From Gammaproteobacteria bacterium (GTDB lineage: Bacteria; Pseudomonadota; Gammaproteobacteria; Pseudomonadales; Azotimanducaceae), in assembly GCA_003247835.1 (NCBI GenBank), contig QJYB01000050.1, forward strand, positions 1-43,575: a DNA stretch of 43,575 nucleotides. The letters run 5' to 3'. Both the position numbers and the translations under genes were made by a program. Under the pieces are notes generated by a model. The model was not told where the DNA came from, made no database searches, and saw nothing but the letters and a program-made list of their open reading frames with translations. This document shows, piece after piece, positions 22,344-31,221 of this stretch (position 1 is the first letter of the stretch; every line of letters begins with the position of its first letter).

Positions 22344-24638
22344 ATGAAGTTCGGCATCGGGCAACCGGTACCGCGGCTGGAAGATCCGCGCCTGATCACC
22401 GGGCGCGGTACCTTCACGGATGACGTGAACCTGCCGGGACAGCTCCATCTCGCCATGGCGCGATCGCCGTTCCCGCACGGTCGGATCCGCCACATCGATA
22501 CCTCCGCCGCGCTCGCTCACGACGGCGTTCAGGCCGTTTACACCGCCGCCGATCTCGAGGCGCTCGGGGGCATGCCCTGCCGTGCGGTGCTCAAAGACAG
22601 AGCGGGCGATCCCTGCTTCATCCCGAAACGGCCGCTGCTGGCGGAAGGGCGTGTCCGCTTCGTTGGCGAGCCTGTGGCAGCTGTGGTTGCGCGGACGCGG
22701 CAGCAGGCCAGGGATGCAGCGGAGCTGATCGTGGTCGACGTCGAGGACCTGCCGGTGGTGGTGGGTCTGGAAGAAGCATCCAGCCCGGACGCGCCGGTAC
22801 TGCACGAATCCCGCGGTTCCAACCTGGCGATCCACTTCGAAAACGGCGACGAGGCGGCGTGGAATGCTGCCCGCGAGGCTGCCGCATACGTGGTTCGCGT
22901 GGACCTGGTCAACAATCGGGTTGCTCCCAGCCCGCTCGAGCCCCGGGCCTGCGTGGGAGAGTTCCGGGATGGCACCTTAACCCTGCACAACCCGAGCCAG
23001 GGGGTGTTCGCTCAGCAGGGCGTGCTGGCAAAGAGCATCTTCGACGTGCCCTTCGAGAGCGTGCGGGTCATCTCCGGTGACACCGGCGGCGGTTTCGGTA
23101 TCCGTGGCGAGGTGCATCCCGAGGCGGCAGTGTGCCTGTTCGCGGCCCGGGCACTGGGCGCACCGGTGAAGTGGCATGGCGACCGGTCGGAGATGTTTCT
23201 GTCCGATTCCCACGGCCGGGATAACCTCACCGATGCCGAGCTGGCGCTAGATGCACAAGGCCGGGTGCTGGGACTGCGGATTCACACCCTTGCCAACCTG
23301 GGTGCGTACTGCTCGGCGGTCGGGCCCTTCGTACCCACCATGGCCGGTGGCCGGATCACGGGTACCGTATACCGCGTTCCGGCGCTCTACCATTCCGTAC
23401 ACTGCCTCTACACGAACACCATGCCCGTGGCTGCGTATCGGGGAGCGGGACGTCCGGAAGCCTGTTACGTCATGGAGCGGCTGATGGATGAGGCCGCCCG
23501 GCTGCTCGAGCTGCCGAGAGAGGAGATCCGGCGGCGGAACTACTTGGCACCGGCGGATCTGCCGTACACCAATCACTCCGGGGTCACCATTGCCTCGGGT
23601 GAGTTCGAAAAGACCATGGACATGGCGCTGGAACGAAGCGACTGGGCCGCGTTCGACCGGCGTCGGGCGGAGTCGGCAGGACGGAACCGCCTGCGCGGCA
23701 TCGGTCTCGGTTACTACGTGGAGTCATCCGGCGGCGGACCTCAGGAAGAAGCCAGCGTAACGATTCACAGCGACGGTACAGCGGAGGTCGTCGTCGGTAC
23801 CTACTCTCACGGTCAGGGCCACGAGACGGCATTCGCGCAGATTCTCTCTGCAACGTTCGGCATCGATTTCGAGAACATCCTGTTCGTACAGGGAGATACC
23901 GCCTATGTGAAGTTCGGCGGCGGTACCGGCGGTTCGCGCTCGTCGCAGATGGGCGGTATTGCGGTCAAGCGCGCTGGAGAAGCGGTCATCGAGCGGGGAC
24001 GTGTGATTGCGGCGGAGCTGATGCAGGCGGAACGGTCCCGCGTCCGCTACGAAGCCGCCGTCTATCGACTGGACGACGGCTCCGCGGAGGTGACGCTGGG
24101 AGAGGTGGCCCGGGCAGCCAGCACCGCTCAGTTCGGGAGTGAGGGGTTGACCGACACGCATCGCTACGACCGCGGTGCCGGTTACACCTTCCCCAACGGC
24201 TGCCATGTGGCGGAAATCGAAATCGATCCGGCGACCGGCGTCATCGAGGTACTGCGTTACACGGCAGTGGATGATTGCGGCCGGGTCATCAATCCGTTAC
24301 TGGCTGCCGGCCAGGTGCACGGTGGCGTCGTTCAGGGTCTCGGTCAGGCGCTGCTGGAGGAGGTGATCTACGACGAGTCCGGCCAGCTCCTCACCGGTTC
24401 CTTTCTGGATTACGCCCTACCCAATGCTGCCGGTATGCCGGACGTCGATGTCAGCTTCCACGAGGTGCTCGATCCCAACAACGAGCTGGGGGTGAAGGGG
24501 ATCGGTGAGGGTGGCGCGTGTGGCGCCCCCCCGGCACTGGTGAGTGCTGTGCTCGATGCCCTCGCCGGGTGTGGCGTGATCAGCATCGATATGCCGCTCA
24601 CGCCGGAAAAGGTGTGGCGGGCGGCGAACGGTCTGTGA
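22344..24638 (+). CDS. xanthine dehydrogenase family molybdopterin-binding (large) subunit
   Basis: This 764-residue large subunit of a molybdenum hydroxylase has the N-terminal GQPVPRLEDPRLITGRG, the molybdopterin-contacting GGGFG (about 248-252), AYRGAGRPEA, SHGQGHETAFAQ, and the catalytic Glu in GVKGIGEGG (E722). AYRGAGRPE places it with the form II, CoxL-like enzymes rather than true CO dehydrogenases, which have AYRCSFR. Such enzymes hydroxylate heterocycles or aldehydes and normally need a FAD subunit and a [2Fe-2S] subunit. Neither is encoded anywhere in this window. The gene ends a plus-strand run with dehydrogenase and FAH-family genes. The substrate is unknown. Confidence 0.93.
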   Translation: MKFGIGQPVPRLEDPRLITGRGTFTDDVNLPGQLHLAMARSPFPHGRIRHIDTSAALAHDGVQAVYTAADLEALGGMPCRAVLKDRAGDPCFIPKRPLLAEGRVRFVGEPVAAVVARTRQQARDAAELIVVDVEDLPVVVGLEEASSPDAPVLHESRGSNLAIHFENGDEAAWNAAREAAAYVVRVDLVNNRVAPSPLEPRACVGEFRDGTLTLHNPSQGVFAQQGVLAKSIFDVPFESVRVISGDTGGGFGIRGEVHPEAAVCLFAARALGAPVKWHGDRSEMFLSDSHGRDNLTDAELALDAQGRVLGLRIHTLANLGAYCSAVGPFVPTMAGGRITGTVYRVPALYHSVHCLYTNTMPVAAYRGAGRPEACYVMERLMDEAARLLELPREEIRRRNYLAPADLPYTNHSGVTIASGEFEKTMDMALERSDWAAFDRRRAESAGRNRLRGIGLGYYVESSGGGPQEEASVTIHSDGTAEVVVGTYSHGQGHETAFAQILSATFGIDFENILFVQGDTAYVKFGGGTGGSRSSQMGGIAVKRAGEAVIERGRVIAAELMQAERSRVRYEAAVYRLDDGSAEVTLGEVARAASTAQFGSEGLTDTHRYDRGAGYTFPNGCHVAEIEIDPATGVIEVLRYTAVDDCGRVINPLLAAGQVHGGVVQGLGQALLEEVIYDESGQLLTGSFLDYALPNAAGMPDVDVSFHEVLDPNNELGVKGIGEGGACGAPPALVSAVLDALAGCGVISIDMPLTPEKVWRAANGL

Positions 24639-24687
24639 GCGGCGGCCCGCTGGAAAACGAGCCGTCAGCCGACTACATCAACGGCGT

Positions 24688-25224
24688 TCAGGTACCGTTC
24701 GACTGACCGTTGCGCTGTGCCTTGGCGGGTGCGGTGTAGTTCACATCCGCCGCGGTGAGCGGCCGGGCCCAGGCTGCCATCTCGAGCTGGGTGCCATCCG
24801 GATCCTTGAAATACACCGAGCGGACGAACGTGCTGGGCGAGATGTCCTCGCTGACCTGCGCCGGGCTGTCGTCGTGGTTCACCACCTCGGTGCACTCGAC
24901 GCCGCGGGCGATCAGCTTCTCCCGATACTCATCGAGTTTCTCGGGTGCCACGTTGAAAGCAACGTGGTTCATGGTGCCGGGGATTGCCGTGATGCGCCTG
25001 AATTCCTTGGCGTCGACGCTGTCCGGGCCGTTGGGGAACCAGAAGAACGCCAGCTGATCACCGCCGCCGCAATCGAAGAAGTAGTGCTTGCCCCGATTGT
25101 TCGGCAGGTCGATGGTTTTGGTCAGCGGCATGTCGAGCACGTTGGTGTAGAAGTCGATGGTCCTGTCCATGTCCTTGCAGACGAGGGCCAGATGGTTGAT
25201 GCCCTGAAACTCGAAGTCAGACAT
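24688..25224 (-). CDS. VOC (glyoxalase/bleomycin resistance/dioxygenase) superfamily protein
   Basis: This 178-residue protein has two beta-alpha-beta-beta-beta modules. Probable metal ligands are the His in GINHLALV (about 8-15), the His in TMNHVAFNV, and the Glu in YFKDPDGTQLEM. Members include extradiol dioxygenases, lyases and isomerases, so the chemistry cannot be fixed. ATG 25224 is chosen because AGGAGG lies 7 nt upstream; a TTG two codons earlier is less likely. The gene lies 36 nt downstream of the luciferase-like monooxygenase and probably shares its mRNA. A role in degrading the oxidised product is possible. It converges with the molybdenum hydroxylase gene. Confidence 0.88.
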   Translation of the reverse strand: MSDFEFQGINHLALVCKDMDRTIDFYTNVLDMPLTKTIDLPNNRGKHYFFDCGGGDQLAFFWFPNGPDSVDAKEFRRITAIPGTMNHVAFNVAPEKLDEYREKLIARGVECTEVVNHDDSPAQVSEDISPSTFVRSVYFKDPDGTQLEMAAWARPLTAADVNYTAPAKAQRNGQSNGT

Positions 25225-25260
25225 GTTCAATCCTCCTGTATGCCCGGCATTCGTGAGATG

Positions 25261-26496
25261 TCAGCCTTCGTTGACCGCGTTGGGTCGGCCTACGGTCCCG
25301 GAAACCATGTTACGCGCCTCCTTGGTGGACGGCAGTGTGGGCTTGCGACCGCGGGTGACGTTGAAGGGCTCGGTGTCGATGTCCTCCAGGACGATTTCCC
25401 GGTTGAGCACAGCGGCCTTCCAGGCCTCCTGCTCTTTGTGCCGCTCGTGGAACTCCGGCATGACTTCCTTCGCGAAGAGCTCGAGGCTCGCGCAGATGTC
25501 TTCGTGGGTGTTCTTGCCTGCCTGATTCAGCAGGATCACCTGGTCCACGTTGGCCGCTTCCAACTCGCGCAGACGTTCGCGGATGGTATCCGGGGAGCCG
25601 ATGAGCTCGCTGCCGCTGCGCCGCTGCCCTTCGGGCGTCTGCTTCCATTCCTGATACCGCTCCCAGAAGTTGACGGTGCCGGGCTCGAACGGCCCTTCCT
25701 TGCCATAGAGCTGCAGGGCGAACTGGAAGAAGGTCCAGCCGTCCGCCTTCTGCCAGGCCTCCTCGTCCGTCGGCGCGCACATGAAGCCGCCCACCACGGC
25801 GATGTTGGGGTTGGTCTGGTAGTCCGTGAGCTTCTCCAGATGATTCAGGTAGGTGTTGTAGTAGGCGTTCACCCAGGCGCGCGCGGAGGCGAGATCGACG
25901 AACTTGAAGCACAGGGCACCCATACCGCGATGGGCCGAGTACTTGATGGTGTCGAGCTGGCTGCAGGCCACCCAGAGCGGCGGGTGGGGTTTCTGGTAGG
26001 GCTTCGGGATCACGGCCCGGAGCGGAAACTTGAAATATTCGCCGTCGTATTCCCAACCGTGGTTGTAGAACATGGGCAGCACGCAGCGTACAGCGTCTTC
26101 CCAGACGTCGCGCTTGTCCCGGTACTTCAGATTGAAAGGGTGCAGCTCCGTCACCGAGGCACCCTCGCCGAGGCCGAGTTCCACCCGGCCATCGGAAATG
26201 AGGTCGAGGGTGGACACCTTTTCCGCCACCCGGGCCGGATGATTGGTGGTCAGCTGGATGATGCCGTGACCGAGGCGGATGTTCTTGGTCCGCTGGCTGG
26301 CGGCGGCCAGAAACACCTCGGGCGCGGAGGAGTGGGAGTACTCCTCGAGGAAGTGATGCTCCACCTCCCACGCGTAGTCGAATCCCAGCTGGTCGGCCAG
26401 CTCGATCTGTTTCAACGAGTTCTTCAGCAGCTGGTGCTCGCTGAAGTCCTTCCAGTCCCGCGGCAGCTGGTGCTCGTAGAAGATGCCGAATTTCAT
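25261..26496 (-). CDS. LLM-class flavin-dependent monooxygenase (luciferase-like)
   Basis: This 411-residue TIM-barrel protein of the bacterial luciferase superfamily shows MKFGIFYEHQLP at the start, AWEVEHHFLEEYSHSSAPEV (about 49-68), the RIRLGHG-like strand NIRLGHGI (about 77-84), the NHPARVAEKVSTLDLISDGR segment (about 90-109) and GSPDTIRERL near the C-terminus. It would use reduced flavin and oxygen to oxidise a substrate; a partner flavin reductase is not in the window. ATG 26496 has AGGGGA about 7 nt upstream, and 36 extra N-terminal residues in the open frame are not family-like. It precedes the VOC gene in the same direction. Confidence 0.92.
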   Translation of the reverse strand: MKFGIFYEHQLPRDWKDFSEHQLLKNSLKQIELADQLGFDYAWEVEHHFLEEYSHSSAPEVFLAAASQRTKNIRLGHGIIQLTTNHPARVAEKVSTLDLISDGRVELGLGEGASVTELHPFNLKYRDKRDVWEDAVRCVLPMFYNHGWEYDGEYFKFPLRAVIPKPYQKPHPPLWVACSQLDTIKYSAHRGMGALCFKFVDLASARAWVNAYYNTYLNHLEKLTDYQTNPNIAVVGGFMCAPTDEEAWQKADGWTFFQFALQLYGKEGPFEPGTVNFWERYQEWKQTPEGQRRSGSELIGSPDTIRERLRELEAANVDQVILLNQAGKNTHEDICASLELFAKEVMPEFHERHKEQEAWKAAVLNREIVLEDIDTEPFNVTRGRKPTLPSTKEARNMVSGTVGRPNAVNEG

Positions 26497-26524
26497 GGTG
26501 ATCCCCTGTTCCCCGTATCTCAAA

Positions 26525-26548
26525 CCCGGAAGTCTGGCACAGACCGGG
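26525..26548 (-). terminator. possible intrinsic terminator of the bcp unit
   Basis: Read on the minus strand, CCCGGTCTG-TGC-CAGACTTCCGGG forms a 9-bp stem with an asymmetric bulge and continues into TTTGAGAT. It lies about 70 nt downstream of bcp and 28 nt upstream of the start of the monooxygenase gene. The T-tract is short, so the call is tentative. Confidence 0.38.
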
Positions 26549-26620
26549 CTTCGGGAACCACCTTCGGGACACCTTACTCCTGACGGGCCACCGACCTCGG
26601 GCAAATCCCGCGGCGGGTGA

Positions 26621-27088
26621 TCAGCTGCCCGCCGTCAGGACTTCCAGCACCTTGGCGGGGTGATCTGCCGCCTTCGGCACCCGCCGCCAGTGCTTCACGA
26701 CCTTGCCGTCGGGTCCGATCCAGACGGTGGAACGGATGACGCCGGTGGTTTTCTTGCCGTACATCATCTTCTCGCCCCAGGCGCCGTATTTCTCCATGAC
26801 CTTTTTGTCCGGATCGGACAGCAGCGTGAACGGCAGCTTGTACTTGGTCGTGAACTTCGTGTGGCTCTCAGCGCCATCGGGAGAGATGCCGAGCACCACG
26901 GTGCCCGTCTTCTCGATGGACTTGTGCAGATCGCGGAATCCGCAGGCCTCCTTGGTGCAGCCCGGGGTGTCGTCCTTCGGATAGAAGTAGACGATGACGT
27001 TCTTACCTCTGAGGTCCTTGAGCGCGACTTTTGCGCCTTTGCCGTCGGTGAGCGTGAACAGGGGGGCAGCCTTGCCTTCCTCGATCAT
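26621..27088 (-). CDS. bcp: thioredoxin-dependent peroxiredoxin (Bcp/PrxQ type)
   Basis: This 155-residue peroxiredoxin has the peroxidatic Cys44 in DDTPGCT and a resolving Cys49 four residues later (TPGCTKEAC), the PrxQ arrangement. It reduces peroxides with electrons from thioredoxin in the cytoplasm. The FYPKDDTPGCT and RSTVWIGPDGKV motifs and the length are typical. ATG 27088 is chosen because it begins the family N-terminus and follows CGGAG by about 6 nt; the open frame to 27322 extends into the divergent promoter region. It is transcribed away from the amidohydrolase gene. Confidence 0.95.
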   Translation of the reverse strand: MIEEGKAAPLFTLTDGKGAKVALKDLRGKNVIVYFYPKDDTPGCTKEACGFRDLHKSIEKTGTVVLGISPDGAESHTKFTTKYKLPFTLLSDPDKKVMEKYGAWGEKMMYGKKTTGVIRSTVWIGPDGKVVKHWRRVPKAADHPAKVLEVLTAGS

Positions 27089-27189
27089 GATGGACTCCGT
27101 CGCTTGAATGGTGCGCAAACTACCAGACGTGCGCCGGTGGGTGCCACGTTTCCCGGTTTGCTCCGACCTGGATTCGGACCGGGTCAGCG

Positions 27190-27219
27190 TTGACTTGCCC
27201 CGTCCGGTGAGGGGATAGT
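27190..27219 (+). promoter_or_regulatory. candidate sigma-70 promoter for the 27254 gene set
   Basis: TTGACT (27190-27195) and GATAGT (27214-27219) are separated by 18 nt and match the -35 and -10 consensus at 5 and 4 of 6 positions. They lie 34 bp upstream of ATG 27254 in the divergent gap with bcp, the expected place for the promoter of the amidohydrolase-led operon. Confidence 0.4.
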
Positions 27220-27253
27220 CCCTGGCTCCTGCAGCGGCCACGAGGGGGGATTC

Positions 27254-28375
27254 ATGGCGCCATATCCGGTCATTTCCGCGGATTCGCACATCACCGAGCA
27301 TCCGGACACCTACCTCGCACACATCGATCCTGCCTGGCGTGACAAGGCTCCGCGCATTGTCGACGGCGGCGAGAAGGGAGATCTGTTCGTGATCGACGGT
27401 ATGAGCTCACCCATCGCCCTGGGGCTGGTGGCCGCCGCAGGCAAGCCTCCCGAAGCGATCACCACCGACGGCGTGCGCTTCGCGGAGCTGCACCGCGGCG
27501 GTTGGGATCCGGATGCCAGGCTCGCCGATCAGGACCGCGATGGGGTCGCTGCCGAGATCATCTATCCCACGGTCGGCATGATGCTCTGCAACCACAAGGA
27601 CTTCGACTACAAGAAGGCCTGTTTCGACGCCTACAACCGCTGGATCGCCGAGTACTGTGCCAGGCACCCGGACCGGCTGCTGGGCTGCGGGCAGACGGCA
27701 ATGCGCACGCCCAGCGAGGGCGTGGCCGACCTTCATGCCATCCGTTCGCTGGGGCTCAGAGGGGTGATGATGCCGGGGAATCCGGCCGAGGAAGACTACG
27801 ACAGCGAGATCTACAATCCGGTCTGGGAAGCGGCAGTCGAGCTTGGGTTGCCGCTGTCGTTCCATATTCTCACCACCAGGAATGATGCTCCGGTGCGGGG
27901 GCCCCGCATCAACAGCTTTCTCTCCATCATCCGGGGTAACCAGGACATCATGGGCACCCTGATCTTCGGCGGCGTGTTCGAGCGCTACCCGGCGCTCAAG
28001 GTCGTCTGCGTGGAGGCGGATGCAGGCTGGGTGCCGCACTATCTCTACCGGATGGATCATGCGTACAAGCGCCACCGGAACTGGCTGGCGCCGGGTGTCA
28101 ACCTCTCGAGGCTGCCGTCGGAGTACTTCTCCGAGCACATCTACACCACCTTCCAGGACGACTGGGTCGCCTTCAAGTGTGCCAACGACATGAACTGGCA
28201 TCGGCTCATGTGGGCGAACGATTTTCCGCACAGCGACTCCACCTGGCCCTGGTCCAGGGAGATGCTCGCCGAGCAGACGAAACATCTGAGTGACGAGCAG
28301 ACGCGAGCCATCCTCTGTGACAACGTCGCCGGGCTCTATCACATCGACCTGACGACGCTGGAGGCTGCAGCGTGA
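27254..28375 (+). CDS. amidohydrolase family protein (ACMSD-like, Amidohydro_2)
   Basis: This 373-residue TIM-barrel hydrolase or decarboxylase starts with VISADSHITEHPDTY, where DSH stands in place of the HxH of classical amidohydrolases. It also has a histidine in LSFHILTT (about 203), EADAGWVPHYLYRMDHAY (about 257-274) and the metal-site Asp in MWANDFPHSDSTWP (about 317-330). This branch includes ACMSD- and resorcylate-type decarboxylases and hydrolases. A GAGGGGGGA ribosome site supports ATG 27254. Its stop codon overlaps the GTG of the next gene (GTGA). The gene leads an apparent operon with a ThDP enzyme and an acyl-CoA dehydrogenase. The substrate is unknown. Confidence 0.9.
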   Translation: MAPYPVISADSHITEHPDTYLAHIDPAWRDKAPRIVDGGEKGDLFVIDGMSSPIALGLVAAAGKPPEAITTDGVRFAELHRGGWDPDARLADQDRDGVAAEIIYPTVGMMLCNHKDFDYKKACFDAYNRWIAEYCARHPDRLLGCGQTAMRTPSEGVADLHAIRSLGLRGVMMPGNPAEEDYDSEIYNPVWEAAVELGLPLSFHILTTRNDAPVRGPRINSFLSIIRGNQDIMGTLIFGGVFERYPALKVVCVEADAGWVPHYLYRMDHAYKRHRNWLAPGVNLSRLPSEYFSEHIYTTFQDDWVAFKCANDMNWHRLMWANDFPHSDSTWPWSREMLAEQTKHLSDEQTRAILCDNVAGLYHIDLTTLEAAA

Positions 28376-30018
28376 GCCTTTCCGGTGCCGAGCTCATCGC
28401 CAGGGGGTTGGCCGCCTACGGCGTCGAGCATGTATTCGCCATCGTCAGCATCCACAACATGCCGCTGCTCGATGCCATCAACCGGCTGGGCAAGACGGCC
28501 ATCATCGATGTCCGTCACGAGCAGGCCGGCACCCACGCGGCCGACGGCTATGCACGGGCCACTGGTCGCATGGGCGTGATGATCGGCAGCACCGGTCCGG
28601 GCACCACCAACACCGTCACGGGGCTGTATGAAGCACAGTTCGCGTCCTCCCCGGTGCTGGTCATAACCGGTCAGGCGGAGACGGCCTTCTACGGTAAGAA
28701 GCTCGCCTACGTCCACGAAGCGGAGAACCAGGTGCCCATGCTGGCGACCGTCACCCGGCGGGTGGAGAGTCCCCGTCATCCGGAGGCAGTGGGGGAGGCG
28801 TTCGTACGGGTGGTGCACGACATGCACCTGGGACGGCGGGCGCCGGGCGCACTGGAGATCCCCATCGATCTGCAGTACGGCGAGGTGCCGGAGCAGACCT
28901 TTCCGCCGCTGCCGGAGCCGGTGGTGCTGCCGAAGCCGGGACTCATCGAGCAAGCGGCGGATCTGCTCAGGCAGAACGGCCGGCGCATCATCGTCGCCGG
29001 CGGTGGCGTGATTGCGGCGGGCGCCGGACCCATGCTGCAGGCGCTCGCCGAGAAGCTCGACGCCCCGGTGATCACCACCGTGGACGGTCGCGGCGCGCTG
29101 CCGGAAGACCATCCGCTCTGTGTCGGCAACTTCTACGGCAGCGCCGGCATCCAGCAGGGTGTGGCCGGCGCAGAGGTGACGCTGGCCATCGGTACCAAGT
29201 TTGCGGTCGGGGTGGACGGCAATGGCGCGAAGCTGACGCCGCCGGGCAAGCTCATTCACATCGATATCGACCCGAACGTGGTCGGCCGCACCCATCACGC
29301 TCATCTAGGCATCACGGCGGATGCCAGCACGGCGCTGGCCGGGCTGCTGGGCTCCCTCACAGAGGTCTCTGCCAACGACGCCCAGTTCAACCAGGTGGTC
29401 TGGGAAGCCCGGGATGGGGTGCACGGGGCGATGCGCAAACGGCTCGGGCCGGACTACGCGCGCATGATGGACATCCTGCGGGAGAAGCTGCCGCGGGAAG
29501 GGCTCTGGTGCCGTGATTCCACCATCGCCGCCTACAACTTCGGCAACCAGCTGTTCCCGATCTTCGAACCGCGTACTTCCATCAATCCGTCTTCCGGCGC
29601 CATTGGTCCCGGATTGCCGTTTGCGCTGGGTGCGGTGATCGGATCGGGCCGCCCCGGGATTCTGATCAATGGCGACGGCGGGTTCATGTTCCACGCTACC
29701 GAGCTCGCCACCGCAGCCCAGTATCGGGTGCCGCTGGTGGTGTGCGTGTTCAATGATTGCGGTTACGGCGTCCTGCGCTGGCTTCAGGATACTCGCTTCG
29801 GCCGCATCAACGAGACGGACCTCGGCAAGATGGACTTCGCGAAGATGGCCGAGAGCATGGGGGTGCCCGGTACGCGAGTCCGCAGCGTGGAGGAATTCGA
29901 ACGCGCAGTGACCGGCGCTGTCGCTGCAGGGGGACCCTACCTCATCGACGTGGACATGGAATGTTTCGAGCCCATGGAGATCTCCATCATGCCGAAGAAG
30001 AAACCGGTGGAGGCCTGA
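28372..30018 (+). CDS. thiamine-diphosphate-dependent enzyme (acetolactate synthase-like)
   Basis: This 548-residue ThDP enzyme has the ylide-forming Glu50 in DVRHEQAGTHAADGYAR, the central nucleotide-fold domain (about 190-330) and the C-terminal ThDP/Mg2+ motif beginning NGDGGFMF and ending at VFNDCGYG. It lacks the obvious signatures that would fix it as a true acetolactate synthase, and no regulatory small subunit is nearby. A benzoylformate decarboxylase- or oxalyl-CoA-like role, or another 2-oxo acid decarboxylase or carboligase, is possible. GTG 28372 overlaps the stop of the amidohydrolase gene by 4 nt, and the next gene starts 4 nt after its stop. Confidence 0.9.
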   Translation: MSLSGAELIARGLAAYGVEHVFAIVSIHNMPLLDAINRLGKTAIIDVRHEQAGTHAADGYARATGRMGVMIGSTGPGTTNTVTGLYEAQFASSPVLVITGQAETAFYGKKLAYVHEAENQVPMLATVTRRVESPRHPEAVGEAFVRVVHDMHLGRRAPGALEIPIDLQYGEVPEQTFPPLPEPVVLPKPGLIEQAADLLRQNGRRIIVAGGGVIAAGAGPMLQALAEKLDAPVITTVDGRGALPEDHPLCVGNFYGSAGIQQGVAGAEVTLAIGTKFAVGVDGNGAKLTPPGKLIHIDIDPNVVGRTHHAHLGITADASTALAGLLGSLTEVSANDAQFNQVVWEARDGVHGAMRKRLGPDYARMMDILREKLPREGLWCRDSTIAAYNFGNQLFPIFEPRTSINPSSGAIGPGLPFALGAVIGSGRPGILINGDGGFMFHATELATAAQYRVPLVVCVFNDCGYGVLRWLQDTRFGRINETDLGKMDFAKMAESMGVPGTRVRSVEEFERAVTGAVAAGGPYLIDVDMECFEPMEISIMPKKKPVEA

Positions 30019-30021
30019 GCC

Positions 30022-31221
30022 GTGAGCGAGGCGGAACATTACGGATTTCAGCTGCCCGAAGAGCTCGTGATGCTGCGGGACCAGGTGCGCCGTTTCATGC
30101 GTGAAGAGGTGAAGCCCATCGAGGACAAGCTGCCCCACGATGCCACCGGCTGCTCGTCGCAGGATCGGGCCTACCTCAGAGGGCTGGCGGAGCAGATGGG
30201 TCTGACGAGGCTGACCGTCCCGGAGGAGTACGGTGGCAATCCGGTCAGCGCCATGGCCCGGGTCATCATCGCCGAGGAATCAGCCAAGTGTCGTCTCGGC
30301 GCCTATGCGCCGGCGCTCGGCGCCTTCGGCGGCGGACCACCCAATATCATCTGGGGCGGGACGGCTGCGCAGATCGAGCAGTACGGCGTTCCCTGCGTGG
30401 ACGGCAGAAAGCGCGCCTTCGTCGCGATCACGGAGCCCACGGGTGGCTCCGACCCGCGTAACAACATCTCCACCCGAGCGGTGAAAAGAGGCGGGAAGTG
30501 GGTGCTCAATGGCCGCAAGATGTGGATCACCGGGGCCGCCGGTGCCGATTTCGGCATCATTTTTGCGCGCACCAGCGACGGTGGTGACGGTGTGCCACCG
30601 GGTATCACCGCGTTCATCGTCGAGCCCGACTATCCCGGCATCTCCTTCAACGAGATCGGTGTCATCCGGGCGCTGTCGCCATACGAGATCGTGCTCGAAG
30701 ATTGCGAGGTGCCCGAGGAGAACGTGCTCGGTGACGTGGGTAAGGGATTCGGCGTCGCCCAGACCTGGCTGGTGGATGCCCGCATTCCGTACGCGGCGGG
30801 CTGCATCGGCATCGCTCAGGAAGCTCTGGACATGGCCTGCGGCTGGGTCAAGCAGCGTCCGACCCGGGATGGGATGTTATCCGGCAAGCAGGCGATTCAG
30901 TGGATGATCGCGGATTCGGAGGTGGAGCTCAGGGCGGCGCGCATGCTCGTCTACGATGCCGCCTCGAAGGTGGACCAGGGCCAGTCTGGCAAGGTGGATG
31001 CATCGATCTGCAAGCTCTACGGCACGGAAACGGCGGGTCGGGTGGTGGACAGGGCCATCCAGATGTTCGGCGGCATGGGCGTAGCCAAGGAGATGCCGCT
31101 GGAGCGCTGGTATCGCGAGCTGCGAGTGAAGCGCATCGGCGAGGGACCGTCCGAGGTACATCGCATGGTCATTGCACGTGACAAGCTCAGAAACACTGAT
31201 GGGGGCATTTACTTTGGCTGA
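30022..31221 (+). CDS. acyl-CoA dehydrogenase
   Basis: This 399-residue acyl-CoA dehydrogenase has the TEPTGGSDPRNN motif (about 137-148), MFGGMGVAKEMPLERWYRELR (about 351-371) and the catalytic Glu in RIGEGPSEVHR (E374), matching the YEGT position. It should oxidise an acyl-CoA and donate electrons to ETF. It starts at GTG 30022, with GGAGG about 7 nt upstream, 3 nt after the ThDP gene. It is therefore part of the amidohydrolase/ThDP module. The C-terminus overlaps the start of the protease gene. The substrate is unknown. Confidence 0.93.
   Translation: MSEAEHYGFQLPEELVMLRDQVRRFMREEVKPIEDKLPHDATGCSSQDRAYLRGLAEQMGLTRLTVPEEYGGNPVSAMARVIIAEESAKCRLGAYAPALGAFGGGPPNIIWGGTAAQIEQYGVPCVDGRKRAFVAITEPTGGSDPRNNISTRAVKRGGKWVLNGRKMWITGAAGADFGIIFARTSDGGDGVPPGITAFIVEPDYPGISFNEIGVIRALSPYEIVLEDCEVPEENVLGDVGKGFGVAQTWLVDARIPYAAGCIGIAQEALDMACGWVKQRPTRDGMLSGKQAIQWMIADSEVELRAARMLVYDAASKVDQGQSGKVDASICKLYGTETAGRVVDRAIQMFGGMGVAKEMPLERWYRELRVKRIGEGPSEVHRMVIARDKLRNTDGGIYFG

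Noticed and set aside
24874-26583. 569-codon plus-strand frame across the VOC and luciferase-like genes
   Set aside because: Spans two convincing genes in antisense and has no recognisable domain.
27088-27322. N-terminal extension of the Bcp frame
   Set aside because: It runs through the divergent promoter and into the next gene on the other strand; the family start at 27088 has its own ribosome site.
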